From contig NZ_CP094494.1 in NCBI RefSeq assembly GCF_022810765.1, forward strand, positions 3,348,001-3,412,000: a stretch of 64,000 bases of DNA. The letters are read 5' to 3'. The notes under the pieces were generated by a model. It had not been told where the DNA came from. It did no database searches and saw nothing but the letters and a program-made list of their open reading frames with translations. A program made the translations under genes and the position numbers. This document shows, in pieces, positions 37,008 to 46,117 of this stretch. Positions within the stretch are counted from its first letter, which is position 1. Each line of letters opens with the position of its first letter. Source of the DNA: Winogradskyella sp. MH6. Its GTDB lineage: Bacteria; Bacteroidota; Bacteroidia; Flavobacteriales; Flavobacteriaceae.

Positions 37008-38078
37008 ATGTCTTTAAAACGTTTTTTATTACACAAATGTCTTCAGATACTGCTGCATACTTTATTTTGGTTAGCAGTACTAATTTTCTACAGTTATTTC
37101 TTTAGTATAGGTAATACGAGTTTTAAAAATTCATTTTCGTTTAGCTTATTTTTGATGCCTATAACCATTGCTACTACTTATGTTTTTATTTATAAACTAA
37201 TACCAGATTACCTCATTAGCAAACGTTACGCAAGATTTGCTCTATATAGTATATACACCCTTATTATTTCTGCTTATTTAGTTGTGGCCAGTGTGTTTTT
37301 TAGCTTAATTTATTTATCTGGCTTTGAGTATTCTGAAATGAATCCGGCAACAAAGAACATTATTTTAGTTCTTGGCGCTGTGTATCTTATTGTTTTTGTA
37401 ATTAGTGCCTTTAAGCTTTTAAAATTAAATTTAAAACAAACCAAAATCACTAAAAAACTAGAAACCAAAATTCTAGAAACCCAACTAAAACTAAAAGAGC
37501 AAGAATTAAACTATTTGAAAATGCAGATTCATCCTCATTTTCTTTTTAACACATTAAATACCATGTACGGCTCTGCATTAAAAAAGGCAGATGAAACGCC
37601 CGAAATGATTTTAAAATTGTCTAATCTATTAGACTATTTACTGTATCAAGTCGATAAACCTTTTGTAAGTCTCGAAGACGAAATAAATCATATTGAAGAT
37701 TATATCTCTTTAGAAAAAATGCGATTTAACAACACATTAGCTATTACATTTTATAAAGACATTCAATCAAAAGCTATTGATATAGCACCAATGCTTTTTA
37801 TTCCCTTTGTAGAAAACAGTTTTAAACATGGCACTTTAAAAGAAGGCGTTTTATCTATTGACCTCTCAGTAAAAGCCAATTCAGAAACCATTATTTTTAA
37901 TATTAGCAACAGCAGCAGTAATCAAAAAACTCACAACGATGGCATTGGTTTACAAAACATTAAAAAACGATTAGATTTATTATACCCTAATCGTTATAAG
38001 TTAGACATCACTCACAATGACTCTACATTTAAAGTTGACTTAGAACTTAACATAAAATCCAAACTAGCCCATGACTAA
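37008..38078 (+). CDS. LytS-type sensor histidine kinase
   Basis: 356 residues. Four membrane helices occupy residues about 12-140, then a coiled coil (145-168). QIHPHFLFNTLNTMYG near 171-186 is the His_kinase box of the LytS/YehU class; MLFIPFVENSFKHG near 264 is the ATP-binding N box and DGIGLQNIKKRLDLLY near 318 the G box. It should phosphorylate the response regulator encoded next, which overlaps it by 8 bp. The signal sensed is unknown. Confidence 0.93.
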   Translation: MSLKRFLLHKCLQILLHTLFWLAVLIFYSYFFSIGNTSFKNSFSFSLFLMPITIATTYVFIYKLIPDYLISKRYARFALYSIYTLIISAYLVVASVFFSLIYLSGFEYSEMNPATKNIILVLGAVYLIVFVISAFKLLKLNLKQTKITKKLETKILETQLKLKEQELNYLKMQIHPHFLFNTLNTMYGSALKKADETPEMILKLSNLLDYLLYQVDKPFVSLEDEINHIEDYISLEKMRFNNTLAITFYKDIQSKAIDIAPMLFIPFVENSFKHGTLKEGVLSIDLSVKANSETIIFNISNSSSNQKTHNDGIGLQNIKKRLDLLYPNRYKLDITHNDSTFKVDLELNIKSKLAHD

Positions 38079-38781
38079 ACCTATTTCTTGCATCATAGTT
38101 GACGACGAAAGCATGGCTAGAGATATTATAGCGACACATTTATCTCGCATAAAAAATATTGAAGTTGTAGCACAATGTAAAAATGCTATTGAAGCTTTCA
38201 ATTTTATAAACAATAATGCCGTGGACCTTATCTTCCTAGACATTAATATGCCTGAAATCTCAGGAATTGCCTTTGCAAAATCCATCAATAAAAACATCAA
38301 AATAATTTTTACCACAGCCTACAGAGATTATGCTGTAGAAGGTTTTGATCTTCAAGCTGTAGATTATTTATTAAAACCTATTCCTTTTGAAAGATTATTA
38401 AAAGCGGTAAATCGCTATTTTGAAGTCAATGCTAAGCATTTAAAAAATGAATCCAATCAATTAGATGACAATGATTTTATTTTTGTGAGGTCTGATAGAC
38501 GTATGCTAAAAATCACCTTTAAAGACATTCTCTATATTGAAAGTTTAAGTGATTATATTAAAATTCATCTTACTGAAACCTGTATAGTTACCAGAGAAAC
38601 TATAAGTGCCATTGAAGCCAAACTACCACAAAAAGACTTTTTAAGAATCCACCGTTCATACATTGTAAGCTTGGCAAAAATTCAATCCTTTACAAACGAA
38701 GAGATTACAGTTAATCGAAAAGCACTACCTATTAGTCGAAGTTATAAGAAAGATGTTTTAAATCATCTTGAAAATTTTTAA
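38071..38781 (+). CDS. LytTR-family response regulator
   Basis: 236 residues. Receiver domain: acidic pocket VDDES (10-14), phosphoacceptor Asp57 in IFLDINMPEISG, Thr in FTTAYRDYAVEGF near 88 and Lys near 107 in LLKPIPF. The C-terminal LytTR DNA-binding domain starts near 132 (FIFVRSDRRM) and has YIESLSDYIKIH and FLRIHRSYIV. Pairs with the preceding LytS-type kinase. Target genes are not evident here. Confidence 0.95.
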   Translation: MTKPISCIIVDDESMARDIIATHLSRIKNIEVVAQCKNAIEAFNFINNNAVDLIFLDINMPEISGIAFAKSINKNIKIIFTTAYRDYAVEGFDLQAVDYLLKPIPFERLLKAVNRYFEVNAKHLKNESNQLDDNDFIFVRSDRRMLKITFKDILYIESLSDYIKIHLTETCIVTRETISAIEAKLPQKDFLRIHRSYIVSLAKIQSFTNEEITVNRKALPISRSYKKDVLNHLENF

Positions 38782-38847
38782 CTTTAGATAAATAAAAGTC
38801 CAAATCTATCGTTATCATAGTCTCTAGACTATGTTATTAACCGCTTA

Positions 38848-39438
38848 ATGAGTGCATACCTTCATAATACCATCCCAAATTTAAAACCGTTTGATTACGA
38901 GCGTCATCACGATTCTCATTTTATAAATCAGCAATGGGTTTTGGTGAATGGTATTTCTAAAAAGAAAGCGATTTACACGTTTAGAGACAACAATATTTTA
39001 GAGATTGAAAGAAAGGACGCAACTATTACAACGTCTTGGACAATAAGTATACAGAATATATTTACTATCGAAACCGAAGACGGTATAATAACCGTCAAAG
39101 CTTACTTTAAGGATGATGATATTTTAGTCTTAAATCATCAGGATAAAGAAGAGTTTGCTATGTATATTAATACAACTAATTATTCTGAAGACTTGAATTC
39201 TATTGAAGATATTCAAGACTATCTAAAAGATAAATACAAAAAGAAGGTTAACAAGGTTATACACAAACACGAATTCTATTACATCTCAAAATCTGAAGAA
39301 TTTGGACCTTTTACCGTTGAAGAGCTTAAAGAAAAGGTGAAAAAAGATGACATTAGTGCGTACTGCTTTGTACGAGATGTAAATGAAGACAATTATGCCA
39401 AGCGTTTACGGATTATAGATTTAATGCAAGAGTTATAA
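38848..39438 (+). CDS. Protein with a C-terminal GYF_2-like domain
   Basis: 196 residues, no signal peptide. The C-terminal 55 residues contain FYYISKSEEFGPFTVEELKE, then DISAYCFVRD, the pattern of the GYF_2 (DUF4339) peptide-binding domain. The N-terminal 140 residues form a beta-rich domain I do not recognise. It begins 66 bp after the response regulator and may be co-transcribed. Function unknown. Confidence 0.6.
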   Translation: MSAYLHNTIPNLKPFDYERHHDSHFINQQWVLVNGISKKKAIYTFRDNNILEIERKDATITTSWTISIQNIFTIETEDGIITVKAYFKDDDILVLNHQDKEEFAMYINTTNYSEDLNSIEDIQDYLKDKYKKKVNKVIHKHEFYYISKSEEFGPFTVEELKEKVKKDDISAYCFVRDVNEDNYAKRLRIIDLMQEL

Positions 39439-39449
39439 ACTTTCGTTTT

Positions 39450-40469
39450 TTAAAAACTAGGATCAAATTGTTGGTCTATAGCTTTTAAAACAGCTTCTTT
39501 AGTTTGCTTTTCAATAGTGTTAATCATTTTATGAAGCGTTTCTATTGTTTTTTCTTTATATAGAAAATGCCTGTCTTCAAGTTGTTCAAAAATATCTTTA
39601 ATGCTATGAGAGCCACTTAATGAAAACGCATCAATACTACCATCTAAACTAACGGTAAACCATTCTTTTAAATAATGTTCGGTTTTCCAAAGTTTTGTGC
39701 TTTTCCAATGGAAACTCCAATATCCATTAGACTCATAAGTTTTAAGCGTGAATTCTTTTTCTGGTTTTAGCTGTTGTAACTCTGCAAGAACAGCTTCCAT
39801 CCTATTTGTAATATTTGAAATGAGTTTAGCCTTTTCAAATTCTGATGATGTCTCAGGTTTCTGATTTCTAAACTGTTTGCTGTTTAGCAATTGCTTTGCT
39901 TTGTTTTTTACACCTTTAGTAGCACCCTCTTGCGATAATTTTTCTACAACTGCATACGAAACAGCTTCGTGGTCTAACAGTAACTCCTGAAGTTTTTTAT
40001 GGTTAGATGCCATTATTTTTTTTACAACTTCTTCAGTTAAATTGTTAGCTAACAACTCTTGCCTAATAGCTTCATTAGGTTCATCTACAACACCAGGTTG
40101 TAGTAAAATGCGTGTATCTGTATAGGGTTTTAAGTAAAACAGTAAATGATTTAGCTTATCGACTAGTTCTAATCGGTTTTGGGTTGAAAATTCTAACTCT
40201 GGAGCTTCCCAAACACCTTCATATTCTATTGTATTGGTTTTACTATTGAATTTTGGCAACAAATAAATAACCTGCAATAGGTATGCTCCATTAATATCAC
40301 CTTCTGGTCGCCATGATACATCAATCGATTTTAGTCGTGTTGGTGAGTTTATAAGCAATAGCGAACTACCTGTAAATTCGTGTATGGTGTCTTCTGTTGG
40401 ATCTGTATCTGTTAACAAATTCCACTCTACAGACCAACCTGCTGGTATTTTTAAGGGTTGAAGATTCAT
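39450..40469 (-). CDS. Hypothetical protein, last gene of the MORN/WG cluster
   Basis: 339 residues, cytosolic by composition. The N-terminal 120 residues look like a beta sandwich (SWRPEGDINGAYLLQVIYLL). The middle (145-215) is helical and resembles short solute-binding repeats: LLLDHEAVSYAVVEKLSQEG. The C-terminus has WSFHWKSTKLWKTEHYLKEW. It follows the WG-repeat gene by 28 bp. No family recognised; the location could fit an immunity-type or cell-envelope role but nothing proves it. Confidence 0.55.
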   Translation of the reverse strand: MNLQPLKIPAGWSVEWNLLTDTDPTEDTIHEFTGSSLLLINSPTRLKSIDVSWRPEGDINGAYLLQVIYLLPKFNSKTNTIEYEGVWEAPELEFSTQNRLELVDKLNHLLFYLKPYTDTRILLQPGVVDEPNEAIRQELLANNLTEEVVKKIMASNHKKLQELLLDHEAVSYAVVEKLSQEGATKGVKNKAKQLLNSKQFRNQKPETSSEFEKAKLISNITNRMEAVLAELQQLKPEKEFTLKTYESNGYWSFHWKSTKLWKTEHYLKEWFTVSLDGSIDAFSLSGSHSIKDIFEQLEDRHFLYKEKTIETLHKMINTIEKQTKEAVLKAIDQQFDPSF

Positions 40470-40497
40470 TTATAAAATTACTAAAAATAGGTTTTAT

Positions 40498-41496
40498 CTA
40501 GTCTTCAATCCAAATGTCTTGTTTATAATAAGGATATGGCAAATCGTCTGTGGTTTCGTATTTAAATTCTGATTTTTCTTCTCCTGTTAACCAGTTTACC
40601 CAACCCCATTTTCCATCTTTTTTAACAGCTAGCTTTAGTACACCATCTGCATTAAAATTTTTATAATCTTCGTAAATACAAGGCACAGACAGTTTTGTAT
40701 TTTCATTATAACTCCAATAAGACAAATGCATACCTACTTTTCCTTTGTTGTAAACTGCCGTGTATTTTGAATTGTATCCAAAAAAACGAATACTATCGTA
40801 TTTTGCAGGAATAAGTGTTGTTAGATTCTTTTCTCCTAAGGATTGATACATTCCCCATTTTTTAGTGGCTTTATTCCTTGCCTTAAATACACCATCACCA
40901 TTACCTTCATCAAAAATAAGAATATCGGCTTTTAATTTTTTCTTGGATGACACAAACATATCTTTTGCCCAACCTTCTATCCAAACCAAAGGCACATCTT
41001 CTGGATTATCAAAAGTTGGATCTACTAAAACCACATCTTCGAACCAATCTACTAATCCCCATTTTTCGTTTTGTTTTATAAGCGCATAAAACCTACCATC
41101 TACTTCCTTTAATTTTACAGCATCATAAATGCAGTTAGCTCTCTCAGCTGCATCGTGTATTTCATAAGGGTTTAAAAGAATGCCATATTTTTTTTTGATT
41201 TTTACAATGGTAAATGGTTCCATGTTTTTAAACCAGCCAATGGAATCGAATTTTGGTTCTATTACCATATCAAAGTCAATAATTTCTTCATCCAAATCTT
41301 TATAAGCATCTATATGATAAATGCCCCATTTTTTGGTAGATTTCATTAATACTTTTGCAAAACCATTTTCATTAGGTATCCATTCTATCTTTTTGCCTTT
41401 TATCTTTTTTAAGATTTGTTTGTCTGATATGTCTTGGGCTTTAACGTTTAACGAAAAAAGTATTATGACTATGAAAAAAATAGAATTGCGTTTCAT
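40498..41496 (-). CDS. Secreted WG-repeat protein
   Basis: 332 residues. MKRNSIFFIVIILFSLNVKAQ is a type I signal peptide. About six WG (KWG) repeats follow: KKWGIYHI near 51, KKYGILLN near 102, EKWGLVDW near 142, KKWGMYQS near 213, GKVGMHLS near 255 and GKWGWVNW near 297. WG repeats form beta structures of unclear binding function and are common in Bacteroidota. Part of the 44303-39450 operon. Confidence 0.8.
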   Translation of the reverse strand: MKRNSIFFIVIILFSLNVKAQDISDKQILKKIKGKKIEWIPNENGFAKVLMKSTKKWGIYHIDAYKDLDEEIIDFDMVIEPKFDSIGWFKNMEPFTIVKIKKKYGILLNPYEIHDAAERANCIYDAVKLKEVDGRFYALIKQNEKWGLVDWFEDVVLVDPTFDNPEDVPLVWIEGWAKDMFVSSKKKLKADILIFDEGNGDGVFKARNKATKKWGMYQSLGEKNLTTLIPAKYDSIRFFGYNSKYTAVYNKGKVGMHLSYWSYNENTKLSVPCIYEDYKNFNADGVLKLAVKKDGKWGWVNWLTGEEKSEFKYETTDDLPYPYYKQDIWIED

Positions 41497-41559
41497 GATT
41501 ATGGTTTTTGATTAGCAGGATATACTATTAACTTGGTTTGTTATCAAAAATTGTAAATG

Positions 41560-42414
41560 TTAATAGCTTAAAGTTTTTGTTAAATTCCCTTCTCTGTCAT
41601 AATATTTCCATTGACCAACTTTTCTTCCCCATTTATAAACTTTAATGGCTTCTAGTTTGCCGTTATCATAATAATGTTTCCACTCTCCATCTTTATCACT
41701 TGTATAAGTATAACTACCTATTGCTTTTAATTGCCCACTTTCATAGTAATACTTCCAATCATCTATTTTATCACTACCGCTAAATTTATAATTTCCCGTT
41801 GAGGATAGTTTACCAGATGGATAAAAATTTTCTTTTGGACCTCTACCATTATCTTTTAAAACCCAAGAAGAAGATAAGACACCTGTTTCATAATAAGTTT
41901 TATAATCTTGGCGCACACTTTCGATAAAACTTTGACTCCCTTCTATAATACCATTTTTATAAAACCATTTGTGTGTAGACGTTTCCTTTCTACTGTTAGT
42001 TTCCTTGTATTCAGTAATACTTCTTATTTCACCACTTTTATAATACGCTTTAGAAATTCCAACTTTTTTCCCATTTTTATAATTATCCTCAGCTATCAAA
42101 ACACCTTCATCATTCCATTTTTTCCACAGACCAGTCTGTTTATCATTTAAAAATTGACCTGCCTCACTTAATGTTCCGTTATCATAATAACTTTTACTTT
42201 CACCTTGCTTTAGTCCATTTTTATATATAAATGTTGCGGTAAGTGTTCCCTCTAAATTGTAAATTCTATACCAGCCGTCTTTTTTTCCGTTTTTATATTC
42301 TTGCGTAGACAAGAGTTCTCCAGTTATATGGTATTCTTTTTTTACTGTTGTTTGAGCGTTTGCAAGATTAGCTGCTGCAAAACAAATTAAGATTAATAAT
42401 AGTTTGTTTTTCAT
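41560..42414 (-). CDS. Secreted MORN-repeat protein (YwqK family)
   Basis: 284 residues. A signal peptide ends ANLANAQ near 21. The whole mature chain is made of about ten MORN_2-type repeats of 22-25 residues, each with a core such as YKNGKKDGWYRIYN, YKNGLKQGESKSYYDNG and YYDNGKLEAIKVYKWGRKVG. Databases often label these YwqK antitoxins; no toxin gene adjoins, so that label should not be taken as function. Probably periplasmic or surface-bound. Confidence 0.82.
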   Translation of the reverse strand: MKNKLLLILICFAAANLANAQTTVKKEYHITGELLSTQEYKNGKKDGWYRIYNLEGTLTATFIYKNGLKQGESKSYYDNGTLSEAGQFLNDKQTGLWKKWNDEGVLIAEDNYKNGKKVGISKAYYKSGEIRSITEYKETNSRKETSTHKWFYKNGIIEGSQSFIESVRQDYKTYYETGVLSSSWVLKDNGRGPKENFYPSGKLSSTGNYKFSGSDKIDDWKYYYESGQLKAIGSYTYTSDKDGEWKHYYDNGKLEAIKVYKWGRKVGQWKYYDREGNLTKTLSY

Positions 42415-42486
42415 ATTTAAAGTGTTGGTTTTTATATAAACAAGTAAAAGAAGTTATTATTATTCATTAGATTATTAAATTTTAGA

Positions 42487-43518
42487 CTACAGTTTTGCTC
42501 CTCCTGCAATCATTACATTCTCTAAATGATCCCAATATATACTAAATTGTGCATCACTTATCTTCATCTTTTTAAAAGGGATTGATAATTTATTATTATA
42601 CTCTTTTGTATCTTCATGGTAAACACAATCTTCCTTAAAAAAAATAGTTATGGCTCCTATCCATGTTCCTTCGTTAGAGGACGCATTAGTTCTGCCTAAA
42701 TTGTTAATGTTTGATATACAACTTAATGGAAAATAAGATTTGCTTACCGTTTCACCGACTTTTACTTCAATAAAATCGTTATTCAATTCATATTTATTTT
42801 CATAATGTTCAAGAATAAAATGATTATCTGTAAATTTTATACGGTAACCGCCCATTTTTAATTCATATTCATCACCTCCGTAATAATAATGTCTCTTTTT
42901 CTCTATATCTTCTTTTAAATAACTTGCTCCTTCACCATCTGTAAGCCAAAACAAAGAAGACCTAGCTTTTTTTTGTTCTTCAGTCAAAACTTTCTCTCCA
43001 TTTTTAAATTTTATTTCTTCTTTTATTCCACCTTCTTCATAATAATACTGCCACAATCCATCTGGTTCTCCGTCAATATAATTTCCCTCAGATTGTAAAT
43101 TACCATTACTGTAATAATTTTTTTCTGTACCATGATGTAAATTATCTTTGTAATGGGTAATGTATTTTAAGTTTCCTTTTTCATAATAGCCTTTACTCTC
43201 ACCATGTGGCTTGCCATTTTTATAATTGTCTATTTTTTGTAGCTTTCCACTTTCATAATAACTATAGATTACACCATCCATTTTAGAATTTACTGAATTA
43301 CCTTTCTTCATAATAGTTCCGTCCTCATAATATACTGTAAACTCACCATTAAGAACTATTTCTCCATCCTTAGTATTCTTGTCCTTATATGCTTTTAGTT
43401 TAATATTTCCGTTTTCATGATACAGATAGTATTCTTCAGTTTCAGAAACTTCTTTAGAGGATTGTGCAAAAAACACATTAGTAAGTAGTAGTACTGTGAT
43501 TAGTAGTAGGTTTTTCAT
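42487..43518 (-). CDS. Secreted MORN-repeat protein with a distinct C-terminal domain
   Basis: 343 residues. A signal peptide (MKNLLLITVLLLTNVFFAQ) is followed by about six MORN_2 repeats up to residue 185, such as YYESGKLQKIDNYKNGKPHG. Residues 190-343 form a separate beta-rich domain with no repeats (GYRIKFTDNHFILEHYENKY). I do not recognise the domain; it may be the functional head with MORN repeats as a scaffold. The next gene downstream starts 72 bp on. Confidence 0.78.
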   Translation of the reverse strand: MKNLLLITVLLLTNVFFAQSSKEVSETEEYYLYHENGNIKLKAYKDKNTKDGEIVLNGEFTVYYEDGTIMKKGNSVNSKMDGVIYSYYESGKLQKIDNYKNGKPHGESKGYYEKGNLKYITHYKDNLHHGTEKNYYSNGNLQSEGNYIDGEPDGLWQYYYEEGGIKEEIKFKNGEKVLTEEQKKARSSLFWLTDGEGASYLKEDIEKKRHYYYGGDEYELKMGGYRIKFTDNHFILEHYENKYELNNDFIEVKVGETVSKSYFPLSCISNINNLGRTNASSNEGTWIGAITIFFKEDCVYHEDTKEYNNKLSIPFKKMKISDAQFSIYWDHLENVMIAGGAKL

Positions 43519-43529
43519 AATTATAAAGT

Positions 43530-44303
43530 TTAGTTTTTAGAAAAATACTCGAAAGCATTGCCTTCACTTTTTTTACTGAAGTTTACTTCTTCCTTTACCT
43601 TTCCATTGCTGCCATATACTTTCCACACTCCAACTCTTTCATCATTTTCATATGCTCCTGACATGGTTAGATGACCATCTTCTTTATCATAATATTTCCA
43701 TACTCCATTTTTTTTGTCATTTTCATATGCACCTGACGTGGTTAGGTTACCATCTTTATCGTAATGTTTCCATTCTCCCGTTTTATTGCCCTCTTTTTCT
43801 ATGAATCCTTTGGCAGATATTTTTCCATTGTCATAGTATTCTTCAGACTCAAATGTAACAGGCTCCTTACTATCTGCCCTTGAAGAATCACGCCAAGATT
43901 TGACCATTATTTGACCGGATTCCACATTAAGAATTACAGTGATTGGGTAAAAAAACAATGTATATCTACCCTGAGAATATCTACCATAATAATCAAAATC
44001 TGCACTTTGAAAAAAATTGTCGAACGTATAATTACCAGGTTCTAGCTTTAATTCTTTAAAACCTTCAGGAATTCCTGGTTTATCTTGATATGAATAACTT
44101 TTAAATTCTTCAAGTGATACTTCTGTGCTATCCTTTTTCTGTAAGAGTAGAACAATTTTTGGACCACCACCTGTAACTTCAAAAATTGTAAACATAACAT
44201 CAGATCCAAGTTTTATTGGTTCATTATCATTTTGACTAAAAACAGGAAGTGTACTTAATAGTACAAAGATGACTAGTAAGTAATGTGCATAGGCTTTTTT
44301 CAT
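43530..44303 (-). CDS. Secreted protein with C-terminal MORN repeats, first gene of the cluster
   Basis: 257 residues. A signal peptide ends LSTLPVFSQ near 24. Residues 30-150 are a beta domain with LEPGNYTFDNFF. Residues 155-250 carry three to four MORN_2 repeats, two of which (GAYENDKKNGVWKYYDKE and GAYENDERVGVWKVYGSN) are nearly alike at DNA level. This gene is preceded by a TAGATTTG -7 box and a 17-bp palindrome, so regulation of the whole operon probably occurs here. Confidence 0.75.
   Translation of the reverse strand: MKKAYAHYLLVIFVLLSTLPVFSQNDNEPIKLGSDVMFTIFEVTGGGPKIVLLLQKKDSTEVSLEEFKSYSYQDKPGIPEGFKELKLEPGNYTFDNFFQSADFDYYGRYSQGRYTLFFYPITVILNVESGQIMVKSWRDSSRADSKEPVTFESEEYYDNGKISAKGFIEKEGNKTGEWKHYDKDGNLTTSGAYENDKKNGVWKYYDKEDGHLTMSGAYENDERVGVWKVYGSNGKVKEEVNFSKKSEGNAFEYFSKN
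43621..43767. repeat. Tandem 75/72-bp repeat inside the MORN gene
   Basis: Units 43621-43695 and 43696-43767 both begin TTCCA.ACTCC and contain TCATTTTCATATGC.CCTGAC, differing at few bases. They encode neighbouring MORN repeats of 25 and 24 residues, pointing to a recent in-frame duplication. Confidence 0.75.
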
Positions 44304-44343
44304 GGTTTCTTGTTTGGGGTTTAAGAAATAACTTACGTTTTAA

Positions 44344-44351
44344 CAAATCTA
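44344..44351 (-). promoter_or_regulatory. -7 element of the MORN/WG operon
   Basis: The minus strand reads TAGATTTG, a match to TAnnTTTG, 40 bp before the ATG at 44303. There is no good TTG -33 box; instead a palindrome ends 22 bp upstream, as expected for an activator-dependent promoter. Confidence 0.5.
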
Positions 44352-44373
44352 AGTATTATATGAATACACCTAT

Positions 44374-44390
44374 ATACTCAATTTGAGTAT
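44374..44390. promoter_or_regulatory. 17-bp palindromic operator, copy 1
   Basis: ATACTCA-ATT-TGAGTAT has perfect 7-bp arms. It is identical in all 17 bases to a second copy at 46118-46134. Here it is 22 bp upstream of the -7 box, so its centre is about 44 bp before the expected start of transcription, the usual place for a LuxR-type activator site. Protein partner unproven. Confidence 0.6.
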
Positions 44391-44421
44391 TTTCTTATGT
44401 GGCTGAAGTTGTATTTAAAAC

Positions 44422-44450
44422 AAAAAAAGCGAACCAAATGGTTCGCTTTT
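44422..44450 (-). terminator. Intrinsic terminator of the lipoamide dehydrogenase gene
   Basis: An 11-bp stem AAAAGCGAACC/GGTTCGCTTTT with a 4-base loop; on the minus strand it runs into seven T residues. It lies 65 bp after the stop at 44515 and just before the MORN operon's regulatory palindrome. Confidence 0.85.
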
Positions 44451-44514
44451 CAGATTCTTAAATACTGAAACAAGTTCAGCACAAGCAAGTTTAGAATGAT
44501 AATATTTTTAAAAT

Positions 44515-45915
44515 CTAAACGTGTAATGCTCTATCGTCTGTTGCAGCTAAAGCCGCTTCTTTTACAGCTTCTGCAAACGTAGGATGTGCATGCGACATGC
44601 GTGATATATCTTCGGCAGATGCTCTAAACTCCATAGCTGTTACTGCTTCTGCAATTAAGTCGGCACAACGTGCACCAATCATATGTACACCAAGTACTTC
44701 GTCTGTAGTTTTATCTGCTAAGATTTTTACAAAGCCATCAATATCTCCACTTGCTCTGGCTCTACCTAAAGCTCTAAATGGAAATTGACCTACTTTATAT
44801 TCGGTACCAGCTTCTTTTAATTCTTCTTCTGTTTTACCTACTGCTGCAACTTCTGGCCAAGTATAAACGACTCCTGGAATTAAGTTGTAATCTATATGTG
44901 GTTTTTGTCCAGCTAAAGTTTCTGCTACAAAAACTCCTTCTTCTTCAGCCTTGTGCGCTAACATTGCACCTTTGATAACATCACCAATAGCGTAGATGTT
45001 AGATACATTTGTTTGTAAATGCTCGTTAACTTCTACTTGACCTCTATCGTTAAGTTTTACACCAGCAGCTTCGGCATTTAATCCATCTGTATAAGGACGA
45101 CGACCAACAGATACCAAACAGTAATCTCCTTTAAACTCAACAACCTCACCTTTTTTGTTTTCAGCTTTTACCACAACCTCATCACCATTACGTTCTACAG
45201 ACTGAACTTTGTGAGAGACCATCATATTACATTTTGCCTTTTTAAATACTTTGTTAAGTTCTTTAGACAAACCAGCATCCATAGTTGGTAAGATTCTGTC
45301 CATGTACTCTACAACAGTAACCTCAGCTCCAAGACGACGATATACTTGTCCCAACTCTAAACCAATAACACCACCTCCAATAATAATTAAATGCTTAGGT
45401 ACTTCTTTTAGTTTTAAAGCTTCCGTTGAAGTTATTATTCTTTCTTTATCTATGTTGATAAATGGTAAATTAGATGGCTTAGAACCTGTAGCTATAATTG
45501 TGTTTTTAGCTTCAATTTCGCCAGCATCTTTTCCTTCTATTTTGATGTGGGTTGCATCTTTAAAAGATCCTAAACCTTCGTAAACATCAATATTGTTTTT
45601 CTTCATTAAGAAATCTATACCTCCTGTAGTTTGGTCTACAACGGCTTGCTTACGTGCAATCATCTTTTCGAGATTAACCTTTATCTCACCAGGAATTTCA
45701 ATACCGTGTTCTTCAAAGTGTTTTGTAGCTTCTTCATAATGATGCGAAGAACTTAATAAGGCTTTACTTGGAATACAACCTACATTAAGACATGTACCGC
45801 CAAGCGTAGAATATTTTTCAATAATTGCAGTTTTCAAGCCTAGTTGCGCACAACGAATTGCTGCTACATAGCCTCCAGGTCCTGATCCAATTACTGCTAC
45901 ATCGTATGATTTCAT
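44515..45915 (-). CDS. lpdA: Dihydrolipoyl dehydrogenase
   Basis: 466 residues. FAD motif VIGSGPGGYVAAIRCAQLG near 8-26; redox-active disulfide GGTCLNVGCIPSKALL near 40-55; NAD motif IIGGGVIGLELGQVYRRLG near 179-197; ATNVSNIYAIGD-type FAD loop near 300; and the catalytic HAHPTFAEAVKEA near 444. It reoxidises lipoamide in the 2-oxo acid dehydrogenase complexes and the glycine cleavage system. No E1 or E2 gene adjoins. It has a -7 box 33 bp upstream and possibly a second, distal promoter at 46088. Confidence 0.97.
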   Translation of the reverse strand: MKSYDVAVIGSGPGGYVAAIRCAQLGLKTAIIEKYSTLGGTCLNVGCIPSKALLSSSHHYEEATKHFEEHGIEIPGEIKVNLEKMIARKQAVVDQTTGGIDFLMKKNNIDVYEGLGSFKDATHIKIEGKDAGEIEAKNTIIATGSKPSNLPFINIDKERIITSTEALKLKEVPKHLIIIGGGVIGLELGQVYRRLGAEVTVVEYMDRILPTMDAGLSKELNKVFKKAKCNMMVSHKVQSVERNGDEVVVKAENKKGEVVEFKGDYCLVSVGRRPYTDGLNAEAAGVKLNDRGQVEVNEHLQTNVSNIYAIGDVIKGAMLAHKAEEEGVFVAETLAGQKPHIDYNLIPGVVYTWPEVAAVGKTEEELKEAGTEYKVGQFPFRALGRARASGDIDGFVKILADKTTDEVLGVHMIGARCADLIAEAVTAMEFRASAEDISRMSHAHPTFAEAVKEAALAATDDRALHV

Positions 45916-45947
45916 AAGTGTTTTTTTGATGTTAATTTTATCTCAGA

Positions 45948-45955
45948 CAAAAATA
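45948..45955 (-). promoter_or_regulatory. Proximal -7 element of lpdA
   Basis: The minus strand reads TATTTTTG, matching TAnnTTTG, 33 bp before the ATG. A TTA rather than TTG stands about 17 bp upstream as the best -33 candidate. Confidence 0.5.
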
Positions 45956-46087
45956 CAATATTGATTAGTGATTAACGAAAAGAGCTTAAATAAATTTTGA
46001 TTATAAACTGAAATTAAAAAGCCCATAATTAACAGATCAAAAATCTAATTAAAATGGACTCTTTATTCCCTAAAAGTTAATAGCATT

Positions 46088-46095
46088 CAAAGTTG
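46088..46095 (-). promoter_or_regulatory. Possible distal -7 element linked to palindrome copy 2
   Basis: The minus strand reads CAACTTTG, which keeps the TTTG part of the -7 box but not the TA. Its distance from palindrome copy 2 is 22 bp, the same as at 44344. It would start a leader of roughly 165 nt before lpdA. Confidence 0.35.
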
Positions 46096-46117
46096 CAAAA
46101 TAACAAACAGCTCTACA

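Noticed and set aside
41560..44303. Calling the MORN proteins YwqK antitoxins of a toxin-antitoxin system
   Set aside because: All have signal peptides or secreted features and there is no adjacent toxin gene; the label comes from repeat similarity only.
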